Assembly: GCF_039904985.1 (NCBI RefSeq) | Contig: NZ_CP157005.1 | Location: 1,488,001 to 1,552,000 of the forward strand | DNA: 64,000 nucleotides | DNA from: Methylomonas sp. AM2-LC | GTDB taxonomy: Bacteria; Pseudomonadota; Gammaproteobacteria; Methylococcales; Methylomonadaceae | Direction of reading: 5' to 3' | Shown: one piece after another, positions 29,075 through 38,828 of the stretch | Position numbering within the stretch: position 1 is the stretch's first letter | How the letters are laid out: each line of letters starts with the position of its first letter | The notes under the pieces: generated by a model | Database searches by the model: none | What the model saw: the letters and a program-made list of their open reading frames with translations, nothing else | What the model was told of the DNA's origin: nothing | Position numbers and translations under genes: made by a program

Positions 29075-29359
29075 ATGCAGAAAGTTATTTTATTGTTAGC
29101 ACTACCTATCGCCGTTTCATGCCTCAATGGTTGTGCAAAATCCTCCGATGTTGATGCTCTGGAGGCGCGTGTAACTGTACTAGAGGAGAAGATGTCAACA
29201 TTGGCAGTTGATGTGGCTGCTGTTAAAGAGGCTGCAGCAGATGCTGCAGTAAAAGCAGTGGCTGCAGAAGCAGCAGCTAATCGCGCGGCAGCGTTTGCGG
29301 AAGACACCAATACTAAATTGAATGTCATTATTAAACGAAATTGTGGGGCGGATTGTTAG
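29075..29359 (+). CDS. Small alanine-rich coiled-coil lipoprotein (Lpp/OprI-like)
   Basis: A 94-residue lipoprotein. Signal peptide ends in the lipobox-like LNGC (Cys20), followed by AKSSDVDALEARVTVLEEK, as in murein lipoprotein. The rest is a heptad alanine zipper (AAVKEAAADAAVKAVAAEAA), then a short tail NCGADC with two further cysteines. The ending is not a lysine as in Lpp, so covalent linkage to peptidoglycan is doubtful. An outer-membrane, abundant structural role is inferred. The gap 28825-29074 before it has no gene. Confidence 0.8.
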   Translation: MQKVILLLALPIAVSCLNGCAKSSDVDALEARVTVLEEKMSTLAVDVAAVKEAAADAAVKAVAAEAAANRAAAFAEDTNTKLNVIIKRNCGADC

Positions 29360-29520
29360 TGGCTGGTTTGTAGTGCTAGCGTGAGGGTAGGGCGGTATGT
29401 TGTTGAAATATTTATGTTTAACGTGCGGGATAAAAGCAGCTTTCAATGATGCAGTTTAGCAAAATAATATAAATTAAATTAGTTGCACGTATAGGTTTAA
29501 ATTAGGCTTTATGTAGGATA

Positions 29521-29549
29521 ACAGGGCGGGGGGTTCCCGCCCTGTTTTA
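29521..29549 (-). terminator. Strong G+C hairpin terminator, possibly bidirectional
   Basis: ACAGGGCGGG and CCCGCCCTGT form a ten-base-pair stem with a five-base loop. TTTTAT follows on the plus strand. The hairpin starts directly after the foldase stop on the minus strand. It probably ends the foldase operon and may also stop transcription from the lipoprotein gene. Confidence 0.75.
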
Positions 29550-29553
29550 TAGC

Positions 29554-30513
29554 TTACGGCTTTGCTGTGACAGGTGAAGATTCTGTTGGAGCAGGAGCCG
29601 CAGATGCAGGTGCTGGAGCCTCAGCTGCAGGTTCTGGAGTAGCTGCTGCTGGAGCACTTTCTGTTGCAGCAGGCGCTTCAGGTGGCAGTAAAACTTCTAC
29701 CTGTGCAGTTTTGCGCAAGGTTTCCATCATGGTTTGTGCTTTTTGGCGTTGTAACATAGAACGAATTTGTTCTTTTACTGCGTCTAATGGTGGTGGTGTC
29801 AACGCTCTGGAGTCTTCTCTCAGAATTACGTGCCAGCCAAACTGAGTTTGTACGGGTTGTTTTGTATATTTTCCGTTTTCAAGAGCAATAACCGCTTCTG
29901 AGAAAGGCGCAACCATTCTATCCGCAGTAAACCAGCCTAAATCACCACCTTCAGAACCCATAGGGTCAATTGAATGTTTTTTAGCCAGGGCAGTAAAATC
30001 TCCACCTTTGTCTAATTCAGCAATCAGTTTTTTGGCTTCGTCTTCTGTTTTTACCAAAATGTGGCGGGCTTTATATTCATTGCCCAGATTAGCCATTTTT
30101 GAATCATATTCGGCTTTAATTTCTTCATCCGTAACAGGGTTTGCTTTCAAATAATCCTGTAATGCTGCTTGTGATAACAAGGAGTTTTTAACCGTTGCCA
30201 AACGTTCAACAATTTCTGGTGATTTGTCCAAACCTTTTTGCAGCGCCTGTTGAATTAACAGTTCGCGTTGAATTAATTCTTCCAGTAACTGTTGTTTAGG
30301 AAAAGTTTGGCCTTGGCTACGCTCAGAAATTTCTTTTTCCAAAGTGTCCAGAGTTTTTTTGCTGATGAATACGCCATTGACAGAGGCTACTGCATCTGCT
30401 TTTGTTACAACAGGTAACGCAGCATCTGTAGCAGGTGTTTTAGGCTTTTCTTCAAAACAGCCACTAAGCAAGGAGCTAGTAACCAAGATTAACGGGATGA
30501 GTTTCAGTTTCAT
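29554..30513 (-). CDS. PpiC/SurA-type peptidylprolyl isomerase lipoprotein
   Basis: A 319-residue periplasmic foldase. Lipobox LLSGC (Cys19) after a short signal peptide, a SurA_N-like helical region (about 40-140), then a parvulin domain (about 145-240) with YKARHILVKTEDEAKKLIAE, GGDLGWF and TQFGWHVIL. The C-terminal 45 residues are a low-complexity Ala/Pro/Glu tail. It overlaps the bolA stop by four bases and ends the operon yciB-yciI-bolA-ppi. Assistance to outer-membrane protein folding is the family role. Confidence 0.92.
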   Translation of the reverse strand: MKLKLIPLILVTSSLLSGCFEEKPKTPATDAALPVVTKADAVASVNGVFISKKTLDTLEKEISERSQGQTFPKQQLLEELIQRELLIQQALQKGLDKSPEIVERLATVKNSLLSQAALQDYLKANPVTDEEIKAEYDSKMANLGNEYKARHILVKTEDEAKKLIAELDKGGDFTALAKKHSIDPMGSEGGDLGWFTADRMVAPFSEAVIALENGKYTKQPVQTQFGWHVILREDSRALTPPPLDAVKEQIRSMLQRQKAQTMMETLRKTAQVEVLLPPEAPAATESAPAAATPEPAAEAPAPASAAPAPTESSPVTAKP

Positions 30514-30791
30514 TCAGAGTTTCCTTTTGAGTTTTCAGATGGGGTTAAAGCATTTATACCAAGGGCGTGAATGTCTTCTTTCATCAGTTCATTCAGCACC
30601 TGATAAATCATTTGATGGCGTTGTACCAGTGATTTATCTGTAAAGCATTCAGCTACAATGGTTACATAGTAATGACCACCGCCTTTTTGATTGCCAGCGT
30701 GTCCTGCATGGCTAGCACTTTGGTCAATTAATTCAATTAAATCTGGATTCAACGCATCTTTCAGTTTTTGTCGGATCTGGTCGGTTATCAT
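30510..30791 (-). CDS. bolA: BolA family protein
   Basis: A 93-residue class II KH-fold protein. The core [20 protein letters not shown] and [13 protein letters not shown] are characteristic, with His as a potential Fe-S ligand shared with a monothiol glutaredoxin. In other bacteria BolA affects shape and iron-sulfur handling. Four-base overlaps with yciI upstream and with the foldase gene downstream couple translation. Confidence 0.92.
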   Translation of the reverse strand: MITDQIRQKLKDALNPDLIELIDQSASHAGHAGNQKGGGHYYVTIVAECFTDKSLVQRHQMIYQVLNELMKEDIHALGINALTPSENSKGNSE

Positions 30792-31090
30792 TTTGGGAAA
30801 ACTTGTTTAAAAGGTTTAACAATTACACGGGCATATACGCCTGCGATACTATAGGGGTCCATTTCTGCCCATTGTTGGGCGCTTGTCAAGCTGTCGAATT
30901 CTGCCACAATTAAACTGCCGCTAAAGCCAGCCTCGCCAGGATTTTCGGCATCTATGCTGGGATGTGGACCAGCAAGAACTAAACGACCTTGATCTTGCAA
31001 GACAGTCAATCTTTGTAAATGTTCCGCACGTACACTCAATCTTTTATTCAGACTATTTGGAATATCTTCCGCGATAATGGCGTACAGCAT
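30788..31090 (-). CDS. yciI: YciI-like protein
   Basis: A 100-residue ferredoxin-like protein. [29 protein letters not shown] and [16 protein letters not shown] match the family, with the conserved His-Asp pair thought to act as a catalytic or proton-relay site. Function is not established. It is between yciB and bolA with one-base and four-base overlaps, as in many gammaproteobacteria. Confidence 0.92.
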   Translation of the reverse strand: MLYAIIAEDIPNSLNKRLSVRAEHLQRLTVLQDQGRLVLAGPHPSIDAENPGEAGFSGSLIVAEFDSLTSAQQWAEMDPYSIAGVYARVIVKPFKQVFPK

Positions 31091-31632
31091 TATTTTTTAG
31101 TCTCTGGGCCAGGTACGTGCTTATACAAAAATGCCATTTGCACCACAATAAAAATGAGCATTAGGCCAGGAACGCCAAAGGTTTTAAAGCTAACCCAGTC
31201 ATCTGTGCTGTAATGAGACATGACGTAAAGATTTAGAAAGCCTACACTGATGAAAAATAGCGACCAACTTAAATTCAGGCGTTTCCATAGTTTGACTGAC
31301 AGCTCAATATTGCTGCCCATCATGCGCTCAATAAAGGTTTTTTTGCCGATAAACTGGCTGGCCAGGAATGCGATTCCGAACAACCATTCGATGATACTAA
31401 GCTTCCATTTGATAAATTGTTCGTCTTGTAAATAAAGTGTTGCTCCACCCAAGACCACCACCAGTCCCAGGGTGATCCATTGCAAGGTTTCTACCTTGCG
31501 GTATATCAACCAATAGGCAAGTATCTGCACTATGGTAGCGGCAATTACTACTGCAGTAGCAGTAAATATATCGTAAAGTTTGTAAGTGATAAAAAACAGA
31601 ACAATAGGAAAAAATTCTAAGAGCGGTTTCAT
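31090..31632 (-). CDS. yciB: Septation protein A / inner membrane protein YciB
   Basis: A 180-residue polytopic inner-membrane protein with five hydrophobic segments. [19 protein letters not shown] and [19 protein letters not shown] are signature stretches, as is [10 protein letters not shown]. It is linked to cell envelope synthesis and division in enterobacteria. It is the first gene of the operon that continues with yciI, bolA and the foldase. Confidence 0.94.
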   Translation of the reverse strand: MKPLLEFFPIVLFFITYKLYDIFTATAVVIAATIVQILAYWLIYRKVETLQWITLGLVVVLGGATLYLQDEQFIKWKLSIIEWLFGIAFLASQFIGKKTFIERMMGSNIELSVKLWKRLNLSWSLFFISVGFLNLYVMSHYSTDDWVSFKTFGVPGLMLIFIVVQMAFLYKHVPGPETKK

Positions 31633-31655
31633 GATGAGTGTTTGAAATAGGTTGG

Positions 31656-31982
31656 TCAGGCGTATAGATCAATACCTGAAATCGATTCAGAAATTTTAAG
31701 TTGAGCTATCAGTTTGTCGTTTTGAATGTATGCATTCACTGCTTTCTGTGTCCATGTGTTGTTAGATTGACTGTATTGATTAGCATTTGACAGTCCGGCC
31801 TCATTTAATACGTTTTGAATGTGATTAGTGCTTGATGCCTGTATTGTTAGTCCATTTCCCGTGGTTTGAGAACTGCTTACCCTTGCCTGCTGGGCATCAG
31901 TGTTCTCTGCCTGAGGCTTGGTATAAGCAACAGGATTATAAGCCAAAGATGAACTGTGTATTATGTTCACGAAATTAATCAC
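31656..31982 (-). CDS. Small hypothetical protein
   Basis: A 108-residue protein, hydrophilic and rich in Asn, Gln and Ser, with no signal peptide. The C-terminal third (QKAVNAYIQNDKLIAQLKIS) reads like a conserved amphipathic helix that could pair with a partner. It lies 23 bases upstream of yciB in the same direction. I do not recognise the family. Confidence 0.55.
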   Translation of the reverse strand: MINFVNIIHSSSLAYNPVAYTKPQAENTDAQQARVSSSQTTGNGLTIQASSTNHIQNVLNEAGLSNANQYSQSNNTWTQKAVNAYIQNDKLIAQLKISESISGIDLYA

Positions 31983-32158
31983 GCAGCAAGCAACGACTTG
32001 ACATTGTATGATCTTGAAAAGAAATTGTATACAAAAACACCATTTTCTGATGTGTTGATGTCAATAAGCAGGCAAATTACTGGGTGATTACCCGTTTATG
32101 TGGCTTGTGACGCTACTCAGGTTGATTGCTGTTAAAATATAAAATTTGGAGGAATTTG

Positions 32159-32470
32159 ATGGCAACTGATTTGACTACCGAGTTGGAATCGGCAACATTT
32201 AGACGCTTACTGGCACATTTACAAGCGCATAACGAAGTACAAAATATCGATCTGATGATTTTGGCCGATTTTTGCAGAAATTGTCTGGCAAAATGGTATG
32301 TGGCTGCCGCTGCGGAGCGTGATGTTACAGTGGATTATGAGCAAGCGCGTGAATTGATTTACGGTATGCCCTATGCGGAATGGAAAAAAAACAATCAACT
32401 TGAGGCGAGTCCAGAGCAGCTGGCTACTTATGCAGCCAGACAAGCATTAAAACAAAATCAGTCATCATGA
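32159..32470 (+). CDS. DUF1244 family protein
   Basis: A 103-residue protein. The block VQNIDLMILADFCRNCLAKW, then AREL and YGMPYAEWK, is diagnostic of DUF1244, a small helical family common in proteobacteria with no known function. Start ATG 32159 follows GGAGG; an in-frame ATG at 32126 lacks one. Its stop overlaps the methyltransferase start by four bases. Confidence 0.9.
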   Translation: MATDLTTELESATFRRLLAHLQAHNEVQNIDLMILADFCRNCLAKWYVAAAAERDVTVDYEQARELIYGMPYAEWKKNNQLEASPEQLATYAARQALKQNQSS

Positions 32471-33201
32471 CTGGCACTATAACACCTTTTGACGCCATGT
32501 TTTCTGGGCTAATCGGTAAGGATAATCAGATGTTGAAGCTGATCAGTCCTTACGCGGTGGAAATGAGTCGTCTGGTGGGTGAGGCGGTCGGGCAATTCTG
32601 TCAGCAATCCGAGCAAATAGTGAATATTGTTGAATTAGGCGGTGGTACGGGCATTACTACCTTATCAATTTTGTCATCGGCTGCTAATCTTAAGCTATTG
32701 AGTGTGGATAATGAACCTATTATGCAGAATCAAGCCAAACATCATCTTCAGAATTGGGTGATTGCCGATAAACTAAGGTTTTCGGCTGATGATGCTTTAT
32801 CTGCTTTGCGTGCACTGCCGACAGCAAGTGTTGATATACTGGCTTCAGCCTATACCTTGCATAACTTTCAAGCAGATTATCGCTTAGCTGTGATTTTCGA
32901 AATTTATAGGGTATTAAAGCCAGCAGGACAATTGATTAATGGTGATCGTTACGCACTAGATGATGTATCGGCACATACGCGTTGTACTCAACAGGAAGTA
33001 GCTGGATACTTTAAGGTTTTAACGAGCTTTAACCGTCTGGATTTACTGGAACAATGGATTATTCATTTATTTAATGATGAATCCGAAAATCATATTATGC
33101 GTGAAGCTCTTGCCGTTCAACAGTTGGTTGAGGCAGGCTTTCAACAGATTAATGTATCACAGCGACATGATGTTAATGCCTTGCTCAAGGCCGTTAAATA
33201 G
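32467..33201 (+). CDS. SAM-dependent methyltransferase
   Basis: A 244-residue class I enzyme. VELGGGTGITTLSIL is motif I, SVDNEPIMQ motif II, and ASAYTLHNF / EIYRVLKPAGQLINGDRYA gives the post-motifs as in UbiE-like or polyketide-type enzymes. Substrate unknown. It is coupled to the DUF1244 gene. Confidence 0.85.
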   Translation: MTGTITPFDAMFSGLIGKDNQMLKLISPYAVEMSRLVGEAVGQFCQQSEQIVNIVELGGGTGITTLSILSSAANLKLLSVDNEPIMQNQAKHHLQNWVIADKLRFSADDALSALRALPTASVDILASAYTLHNFQADYRLAVIFEIYRVLKPAGQLINGDRYALDDVSAHTRCTQQEVAGYFKVLTSFNRLDLLEQWIIHLFNDESENHIMREALAVQQLVEAGFQQINVSQRHDVNALLKAVK

Positions 33202-33243
33202 TCGGGATTGCTGTCTGGGTACGCTTAACTTGTGAGAAAAACT

Positions 33244-34977
33244 ATGGCAGATGTTACTAAAGGTAGTGATAAAAAAAATAAAGATTCTTTTGCTGATGAC
33301 TTAGATGCCATGCTGAATACGAGTGATGTGAATACCTCACAGCATGTGGAGATGATTGATGCCGACGATGATGATGCTATAGACCGGTTATTGATGGGAG
33401 ACAACTTTCAAGATAACGCTATTGATCTTGATGGGGATGAATTTGCCGAATTTGATGTCTATATGGCAAATGATATTGATGAAAATACTAAAATGAACAT
33501 CGATGTTGACGAAATTGATGAGTTTGCAGATGCTGCAGAAATAAGTGAACAGGATACTAAGCAAGACGAGAGGGATGAAGTAGAAAGTTTTGATTTTGAC
33601 GACCAGGAAGAGTGGGATGAGTCTAGCGCTCATCAAATAGACGCTGAACCGTTGGTATTTGCAGAGGATGCCGACTTATTTCCAGAAAGTGTTGATGAGC
33701 CTGATGTGGTTATTGCTCAGGCTAATGAGGCTGTAAATCGACGCGTGCCTGATGATTTACTGGCTGAGTTTGATATATCCGCAGACGATGATGATATTAA
33801 GCCGGTAAAAAAACCCGAAACACCCGTGGATGTTTCTGATTTACCAGAAATAATAGCCAAACCTGAAATTAGTGTTGAGCCTGAAATAGATTTGTTTAAG
33901 GACGATACTCTCTCTGACCTATCGTTAGACGATATAGATATTTTTGCAGAGGGTGATGTGGTTCAGGAACCTAATCCGCAGTTAGAACCTCAAAATGTGC
34001 CTCTGCCTGAAGCGAAAATAGCCGCTCCTGAAGTTCAAGCAAATGTGGCGGCAGTTGATTATAGTGGTGAGTTGGCGGCTCTAACGAGTCAGTGTGCAAC
34101 GCTCAATAATCAATTAATGGTATTAAAAAAACAGCAATTGGCTTTTAAACAGGAAATGACGGAAAAAGCGGGCAAGGAAGAGCTGGTGACATGTTTGGGT
34201 TCAATCGAGAGTTTGCAAACGGAACAAAAGAAAACCAAACGTAGCGTTGATGCGTTTAGTCAGCAAAAGCCTGTTTCAGCCTATGTTGCTAATGGTTTGG
34301 CTGCTGTAGCACTGTTGCTGGGCGCTGGTTTGGCCATTCAGAACTATATTGCCAAAACTCAGGCGACTGAAGTTTTACAAATTATTGGTAAGTTGCAAGA
34401 GCAGGTTACGGGGGCTCCCACCAGCGAAGCTGCCGATAAAGAAATGTTACGCAAAGAATTGGATGGTTTAGCGCTTGCTGATAGTGTAACCAGTAACCAG
34501 TTGGCTGAGATTAAAAAAATGCTGTCTGGTGAAACAGGTTCCGCCAAGGCCAGTGGCGAAGCGGCGGGTGATGCCGGTAAAAAATTAGCTGAATTGTCCA
34601 CGCAAATTATGCAGATGGGAAACGCTATTGAATCTTTGGAAACAAAAGTCAGTAATCTTGAAAAAGGTAAGCTGCAAACCGTTGTTACAGCACCCAAGCT
34701 AGAAAAGAAAAAACCAGTAGTGGTTGAAGAAAACTGGGCCGTTAATTTGATTGCGTTTAGACAGGATTGGTATGCTAAACGTAAGGCTGAAGAATATGCC
34801 AGTAAGGGCGTTGCTGTAAAAGTAAGTAAGTCCGAGTCCAAGGGCGAAGTCTGGTATAGGTTAAGTGTTGATGGTTTTAAAAGCCAATATGAAGCAGCTG
34901 GCTATGCAGCTAAAATAAAAAAATCACTTAATCTGGATTCAGTATGGGTGGCACGGGTAACTGCAAACGCTGACTAG
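33244..34977 (+). CDS. Acidic SPOR-domain inner membrane protein
   Basis: A 577-residue protein with a very acidic N-terminal region (about 1-265, long Asp/Glu-rich runs and few basic residues), a coiled segment, one membrane helix near 338-358 (NGLAAVALLLGAGLAIQNY), a second coiled coil, and a C-terminal SPOR domain (about 500-577, NWAVNLIAFRQDWYAKRKAE). SPOR domains bind denuded peptidoglycan at division sites. The arrangement places the acidic part in the cytoplasm and SPOR in the periplasm. ATG 33244 is preferred; GTG 33232 is in frame. Confidence 0.82.
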   Translation: MADVTKGSDKKNKDSFADDLDAMLNTSDVNTSQHVEMIDADDDDAIDRLLMGDNFQDNAIDLDGDEFAEFDVYMANDIDENTKMNIDVDEIDEFADAAEISEQDTKQDERDEVESFDFDDQEEWDESSAHQIDAEPLVFAEDADLFPESVDEPDVVIAQANEAVNRRVPDDLLAEFDISADDDDIKPVKKPETPVDVSDLPEIIAKPEISVEPEIDLFKDDTLSDLSLDDIDIFAEGDVVQEPNPQLEPQNVPLPEAKIAAPEVQANVAAVDYSGELAALTSQCATLNNQLMVLKKQQLAFKQEMTEKAGKEELVTCLGSIESLQTEQKKTKRSVDAFSQQKPVSAYVANGLAAVALLLGAGLAIQNYIAKTQATEVLQIIGKLQEQVTGAPTSEAADKEMLRKELDGLALADSVTSNQLAEIKKMLSGETGSAKASGEAAGDAGKKLAELSTQIMQMGNAIESLETKVSNLEKGKLQTVVTAPKLEKKKPVVVEENWAVNLIAFRQDWYAKRKAEEYASKGVAVKVSKSESKGEVWYRLSVDGFKSQYEAAGYAAKIKKSLNLDSVWVARVTANAD

Positions 34978-34996
34978 AATTAACATGAGCAGATGA

Positions 34997-35887
34997 ATGG
35001 AAAACGAAAAACTGGTGGTCGCCATCTCTTCCAGGGCATTATTTGATCTGGATGAGTCGCATGCAATTTTTGAAACACAGGGCAAGGCCGCATTCTGTCG
35101 TTATCAAATTGAACACGAAAATGAGATTCTGTTACCAGGTTTTGGCTTTTCTCTGGTTAAAAAATTTCTGGATATTAATCAGGCATTTCCGGCAGCTCCG
35201 TTGGTTGAAATTATTTTACTTTCACAAAATAGTGCCGATACCGGTTTAAGAATATTTAATGCCATCAATTACTATCAATTAGCGATCAGTCGTGCAGCTT
35301 TTACTAGTGGCGTCTCTCCTTATGAATACATACCAGCATTTGGTGCGCACTTGTTTTTATCTGCCAACGCAGAAGATGTTAGAAAAGCGTTAGAAGCGGG
35401 TTATGCCGCAGCTACCATCGTTTCGGGTGCGGCTGTTAAGCCGTCAGCGCAACTTCGCATTGCTTTTGACGGCGATGCAGTACTGTTTTCGGATGAATCC
35501 GAACGTATTTATCAACAGCATGGCTTGACGGCATTTACGGATAATGAACGTTTACAGGCGCATAAGCCTTTGTCTGATGGGCCATTAAAAGCTTTTTTGA
35601 GCGCCTTGTACCGCATACAAAGCCATTTTGATGCTGAGCAGTCGCCTATCCGAACCGCTTTAGTCACCGCGCGCTCTGCTCCCGCGCATGAGCGAGTGGT
35701 GCGTACTTTTAGGGCATGGGATATACGTATTGATGAGGCCTTGTTTTTGGGAGGTATGCCGAAAGGGCCGTTTTTAAAAGCGTTTGGTGCGGATATATTC
35801 TTCGATGATCAAACTGGGCATTGCGAATCTGCACAATTACATCAGGTGGCTGCCGCGCATGTGCCGCATGGTGTGAAAAATCAGTAA
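34997..35887 (+). CDS. 5'-nucleotidase (PF06189-type, cytosolic)
   Basis: A 296-residue HAD-fold nucleotidase. VVAISSRALFDLDESHAIFE and LPGFGFSLVKK open the family pattern, with catalytic aspartates in LFDLDES and again IAFDGDAVLFSDESE, and IFFDDQTGH near the end. It removes phosphate from nucleoside 5'-monophosphates (AMP or IMP types in eukaryotic relatives). It starts 19 bases after the SPOR gene. Confidence 0.9.
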   Translation: MENEKLVVAISSRALFDLDESHAIFETQGKAAFCRYQIEHENEILLPGFGFSLVKKFLDINQAFPAAPLVEIILLSQNSADTGLRIFNAINYYQLAISRAAFTSGVSPYEYIPAFGAHLFLSANAEDVRKALEAGYAAATIVSGAAVKPSAQLRIAFDGDAVLFSDESERIYQQHGLTAFTDNERLQAHKPLSDGPLKAFLSALYRIQSHFDAEQSPIRTALVTARSAPAHERVVRTFRAWDIRIDEALFLGGMPKGPFLKAFGADIFFDDQTGHCESAQLHQVAAAHVPHGVKNQ

Positions 35888-35904
35888 GTTTAGGTTGCCA
35901 ATGT

Positions 35905-36552
35905 TTAATCCAGGCGTTTAAAAATAATCACATCTGCCCCAATAAACTCAATACCGCAATGATAGTGTAGAGCCAGATATTCGAAACAGGGTCTGGAAAA
36001 GAAACAAATGTGAGTTAAGTCATTTTTATAATGCCAGTGTTTAAATGCTGCTGCATCAATCACCATTTTCGTCATCAAACCTAAGTATCCGAGCGGTTTT
36101 AATAGTCTGAAAAGGTTTGCGAATTCCACGTCGGGTTGACGAAAGTGTTCGACTACTTCGCTACAAGTAATAAAGTCATATTGCTGTCTTAAATAGTTAG
36201 GATGATTGGCATAAATGGGATCATACAAATCAACCTGATGCCCGGCTTCCATAAACAATTCTGCTAATAGTGGCCCAGGGCCGCAGCCAAAATCCAGTCC
36301 ATGTGCAGGGTAGGCTAGTTTTGCCAGTAGTGGAATCGCCAAACGAGATAAAAAACTCCGGTAACCTGGATCGTTGCTAGTATTTTGATGCAGATCATAG
36401 ATTTTTTTTTCTGCTAGGCGGTCCAAGTGTTGATGTACAGGTACGAACACCAGCAAACAAGTTTGACAGCGTAGATAGTTGCGAAATTTGTCCTGAGCAA
36501 AGTCGCTGCTGTTTTTTTCTCCACATAACGGGCATGCAGAATGCTGTGTCAT
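35905..36552 (-). CDS. Methyltransferase with N-terminal zinc ribbon
   Basis: A 215-residue enzyme. The first 45 residues have a CxxC...CxxC ribbon (CPLCGEKNSSDF, RCQTCLLVFV). The SAM motif is GLDFGCGPGPLLAELF, with DLYDPIY and DFITCSEVVEHFRQPD; the latter is typical of Methyltransf_23 enzymes. Substrate unknown. It converges with the nucleotidase gene and is divergent from tRNA-Asp. Confidence 0.85.
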   Translation of the reverse strand: MTQHSACPLCGEKNSSDFAQDKFRNYLRCQTCLLVFVPVHQHLDRLAEKKIYDLHQNTSNDPGYRSFLSRLAIPLLAKLAYPAHGLDFGCGPGPLLAELFMEAGHQVDLYDPIYANHPNYLRQQYDFITCSEVVEHFRQPDVEFANLFRLLKPLGYLGLMTKMVIDAAAFKHWHYKNDLTHICFFSRPCFEYLALHYHCGIEFIGADVIIFKRLD

Positions 36553-36616
36553 ACGCTACTGTTGAATATTGTTGACTAATAGTTGAATTGCTGTATAATG
36601 CCCATCTTCCAGCTGC

Positions 36617-36693
36617 GGAGCGGTAGTTCAGTTGGTTAGAATACCGGCCTGTCACGTCGGTGGTCGCGGGTTCGAGCCCCGTCCGCTCCGCCA
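36617..36693 (+). tRNA. tRNA-Asp (GTC)
   Basis: A 77-base cloverleaf with CCA encoded. Acceptor GGAGCGG pairs with CCGCTCC, the anticodon stem CCGGC/GTCGG holds CTGTCAC, and the T-arm is GCGGGTTCGAGCCCCGT. A hairpin (ATACAGCT/AGCTGTAT, 36697-36720) follows without a T-run. In the 36721-37054 gap after it I see no gene. Confidence 0.97.
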
Positions 36694-37054
36694 ATTATAC
36701 AGCTTAATTTAGAGCTGTATTCAATTCACACCCTCTTCTGCAGTAATATTGGCAACAGTCAATTTCTTCTATTCTAATTAACCTTTTTTAAAAGTGATGG
36801 CTTTTAAGATCGTTTAGAAATATTAGCATGGTTACCTTAATAGTCATAAGCGCTCACGTAATGCTTTGCTTGAAGCGATAGCTAAGATTCGTTGGAAAGT
36901 AATTGGCAGCTTTATTTAGAGGTGTAAGGGCGCGGCTGTTTTTGGCTTTTATATAGATAAAACATCTGGCTTGTCTTTTTTTGTTAAGTCGATGCTTCAA
37001 TCAACCAGATGGTTGATTGCTGACTAACTCAAGCCAGAGTGATGTGATAAAAAT

Positions 37055-37130
37055 TGGCGTCCCCAGGGGGGTTCGAACCCCCGTTACCGCCGTGAAAGGG
37101 CGGTGTCCTAGGCCACTAGACGATGGGGAC
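37055..37130 (-). tRNA. tRNA-Glu (TTC), copy 2
   Basis: A 76-base tRNA with encoded CCA. Acceptor GTCCCCA, anticodon loop CTTTCAC between CCGCC and GGCGG, T-arm GGGGGTTCGAACCCCC. It is identical to the copy 147 bp upstream on the same strand. Confidence 0.97.
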
Positions 37131-37201
37131 TAAGACGTTTTTTAATACTTTACAGCCAATTGTTTGCAAGTTTTTTTATGAAAAATTTCCATAAATAAAG
37201 T

Positions 37202-37277
37202 TGGCGTCCCCAGGGGGGTTCGAACCCCCGTTACCGCCGTGAAAGGGCGGTGTCCTAGGCCACTAGACGATGGGGAC
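37202..37277 (-). tRNA. tRNA-Glu (TTC), copy 1
   Basis: Same 76-base sequence as the next copy, separated by 71 bases of unrelated A+T-rich DNA. It follows tRNA-Ala and gltX on the minus strand, so substrate and synthetase genes are together. Confidence 0.97.
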
Positions 37278-37302
37278 TAAGACTTTAAAACATACAACTA
37301 AT

Positions 37303-37378
<76 letters not shown>

Positions 37379-37409
37379 GTAGTTGAGTCCAATAATTATA
37401 CTGATATTT

Positions 37410-38822
37410 TTATGATTGTCCAGTGATAATTGTTGATTTTATAAACTCAAGCGCCTTCTCAATTCTGTTTAGGGTTTTTTGTTTTCCTAACAAGCTTAGG
37501 GTAATATCAATAGCAGGTGATACACCGCTGCCACAGACAGCAATACGTAAAGGTTGGGCAATTTTGCCGAGTCCCAATTGTAATTGTTCAGCACTATGCA
37601 ACACAATTTGATGCAAAGTTTCCGCTTCCCAGTTTTCGACGCTGCTAAATTCAGTCAGTAAATGCTGTAAAACCGTGTCACTACCCGTTTTAAAATGCTT
37701 TTTTACTGCACTTTCTTCGTAAGAGTTGAAGTCTTTGTAGAAATAGACGCTTTGTGTGGCCATCTCCACCAGTGTTTTACAGCGTTCGCGTTGTGCTTTA
37801 ACTACCTCACTTAAGTCAGGGCCAGTGCTTGGGTCAATACCCAGTTCGCCCATATGCCAACTGAGATGATGTGCAACCAATGCCGGATCACTATTCATCA
37901 GATATTGATGATTCAACCACAACAGCTTTTCGGTATTAAAGGTTGAGGCGGATACATTCACTTTTTCCAGCTCAAATAACTGTATCATTTCATCTCGGCT
38001 GAATAATTCCTGATCGCCATACGACCAGCCCAGACGTACCAGATAATTTAGCAGTGCCTCGGGTAAATAACCGTCATTTCGATATTGCATTACACTCACT
38101 GCACCGTGTCGTTTCGAGAGTCGTGCGCCATCAGAACCTAAAATCATTGGTACATGCGCATAAATCGGTAACTGGGCACCAAGGGCTTGTAAGATATTAA
38201 TCTGCCGAGGGGTGTTATTGACATGATCATCACCGCGAATTACATGTGTAACCCCCATATCCATATCATCCACTACCACGGTCAGGTTGTAAGTAGGCGT
38301 GCCATCAGAACGTGCAATGATTAAATCATCCAGTTCTTTATTGGCCACCACAATCCGGCCTTTCACCAAGTCATCAATGACAACTTCACCCTGTTCTGGA
38401 TTTTTAAAGCGTACTACACGTTCGCCGCTATTTTCAGCGCCTTGCCGACATTTGCCGTTATAGCGCGGTTTTTCTTTGTTCGCCATTTGTTGTTCACGCA
38501 AAGCGTCCAGTTCCTCGCGACTACAATAACAATAGTAAGCGTCTCCCTGAGCCAGTAGTTGTTCAATAACTTGTTTGTATCGATCAAAACGCTGGGTTTG
38601 ATAAAATGGACCTTCGTCGTATTCCAGTCCTAACCAGGTCATGCCTTCTAGAATGGCGTTCACAGATTCTTGGCTGGAGCGTTCCAGATCAGTATCTTCA
38701 ATTCGTAAAATAAAGCGGCCGCCATGTTTACGGGCATATAGCCAGGAAAATAATGCGGTGCGAGCACCGCCAACATGTAAATAACCGGTAGGGCTAGGCG
38801 CAAAGCGGGTTCTGATAGTCAT
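37410..38822 (-). CDS. gltX: Glutamyl-tRNA synthetase
   Basis: A 470-residue class I synthetase that charges tRNA-Glu. The HIGH-type motif is [20 protein letters not shown], and the KMSKS-type motif is [22 protein letters not shown] and LRIEDTD are further conserved. A zinc-binding region [12 protein letters not shown]...C is present. Length fits the standard bacterial enzyme. It is followed by tRNA-Ala and two tRNA-Glu genes, and preceded by a Sel1 gene with a 6-base gap. Confidence 0.97.
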   Translation of the reverse strand: MTIRTRFAPSPTGYLHVGGARTALFSWLYARKHGGRFILRIEDTDLERSSQESVNAILEGMTWLGLEYDEGPFYQTQRFDRYKQVIEQLLAQGDAYYCYCSREELDALREQQMANKEKPRYNGKCRQGAENSGERVVRFKNPEQGEVVIDDLVKGRIVVANKELDDLIIARSDGTPTYNLTVVVDDMDMGVTHVIRGDDHVNNTPRQINILQALGAQLPIYAHVPMILGSDGARLSKRHGAVSVMQYRNDGYLPEALLNYLVRLGWSYGDQELFSRDEMIQLFELEKVNVSASTFNTEKLLWLNHQYLMNSDPALVAHHLSWHMGELGIDPSTGPDLSEVVKAQRERCKTLVEMATQSVYFYKDFNSYEESAVKKHFKTGSDTVLQHLLTEFSSVENWEAETLHQIVLHSAEQLQLGLGKIAQPLRIAVCGSGVSPAIDITLSLLGKQKTLNRIEKALEFIKSTIITGQS

Positions 38823-38828
38823 TTTTTA

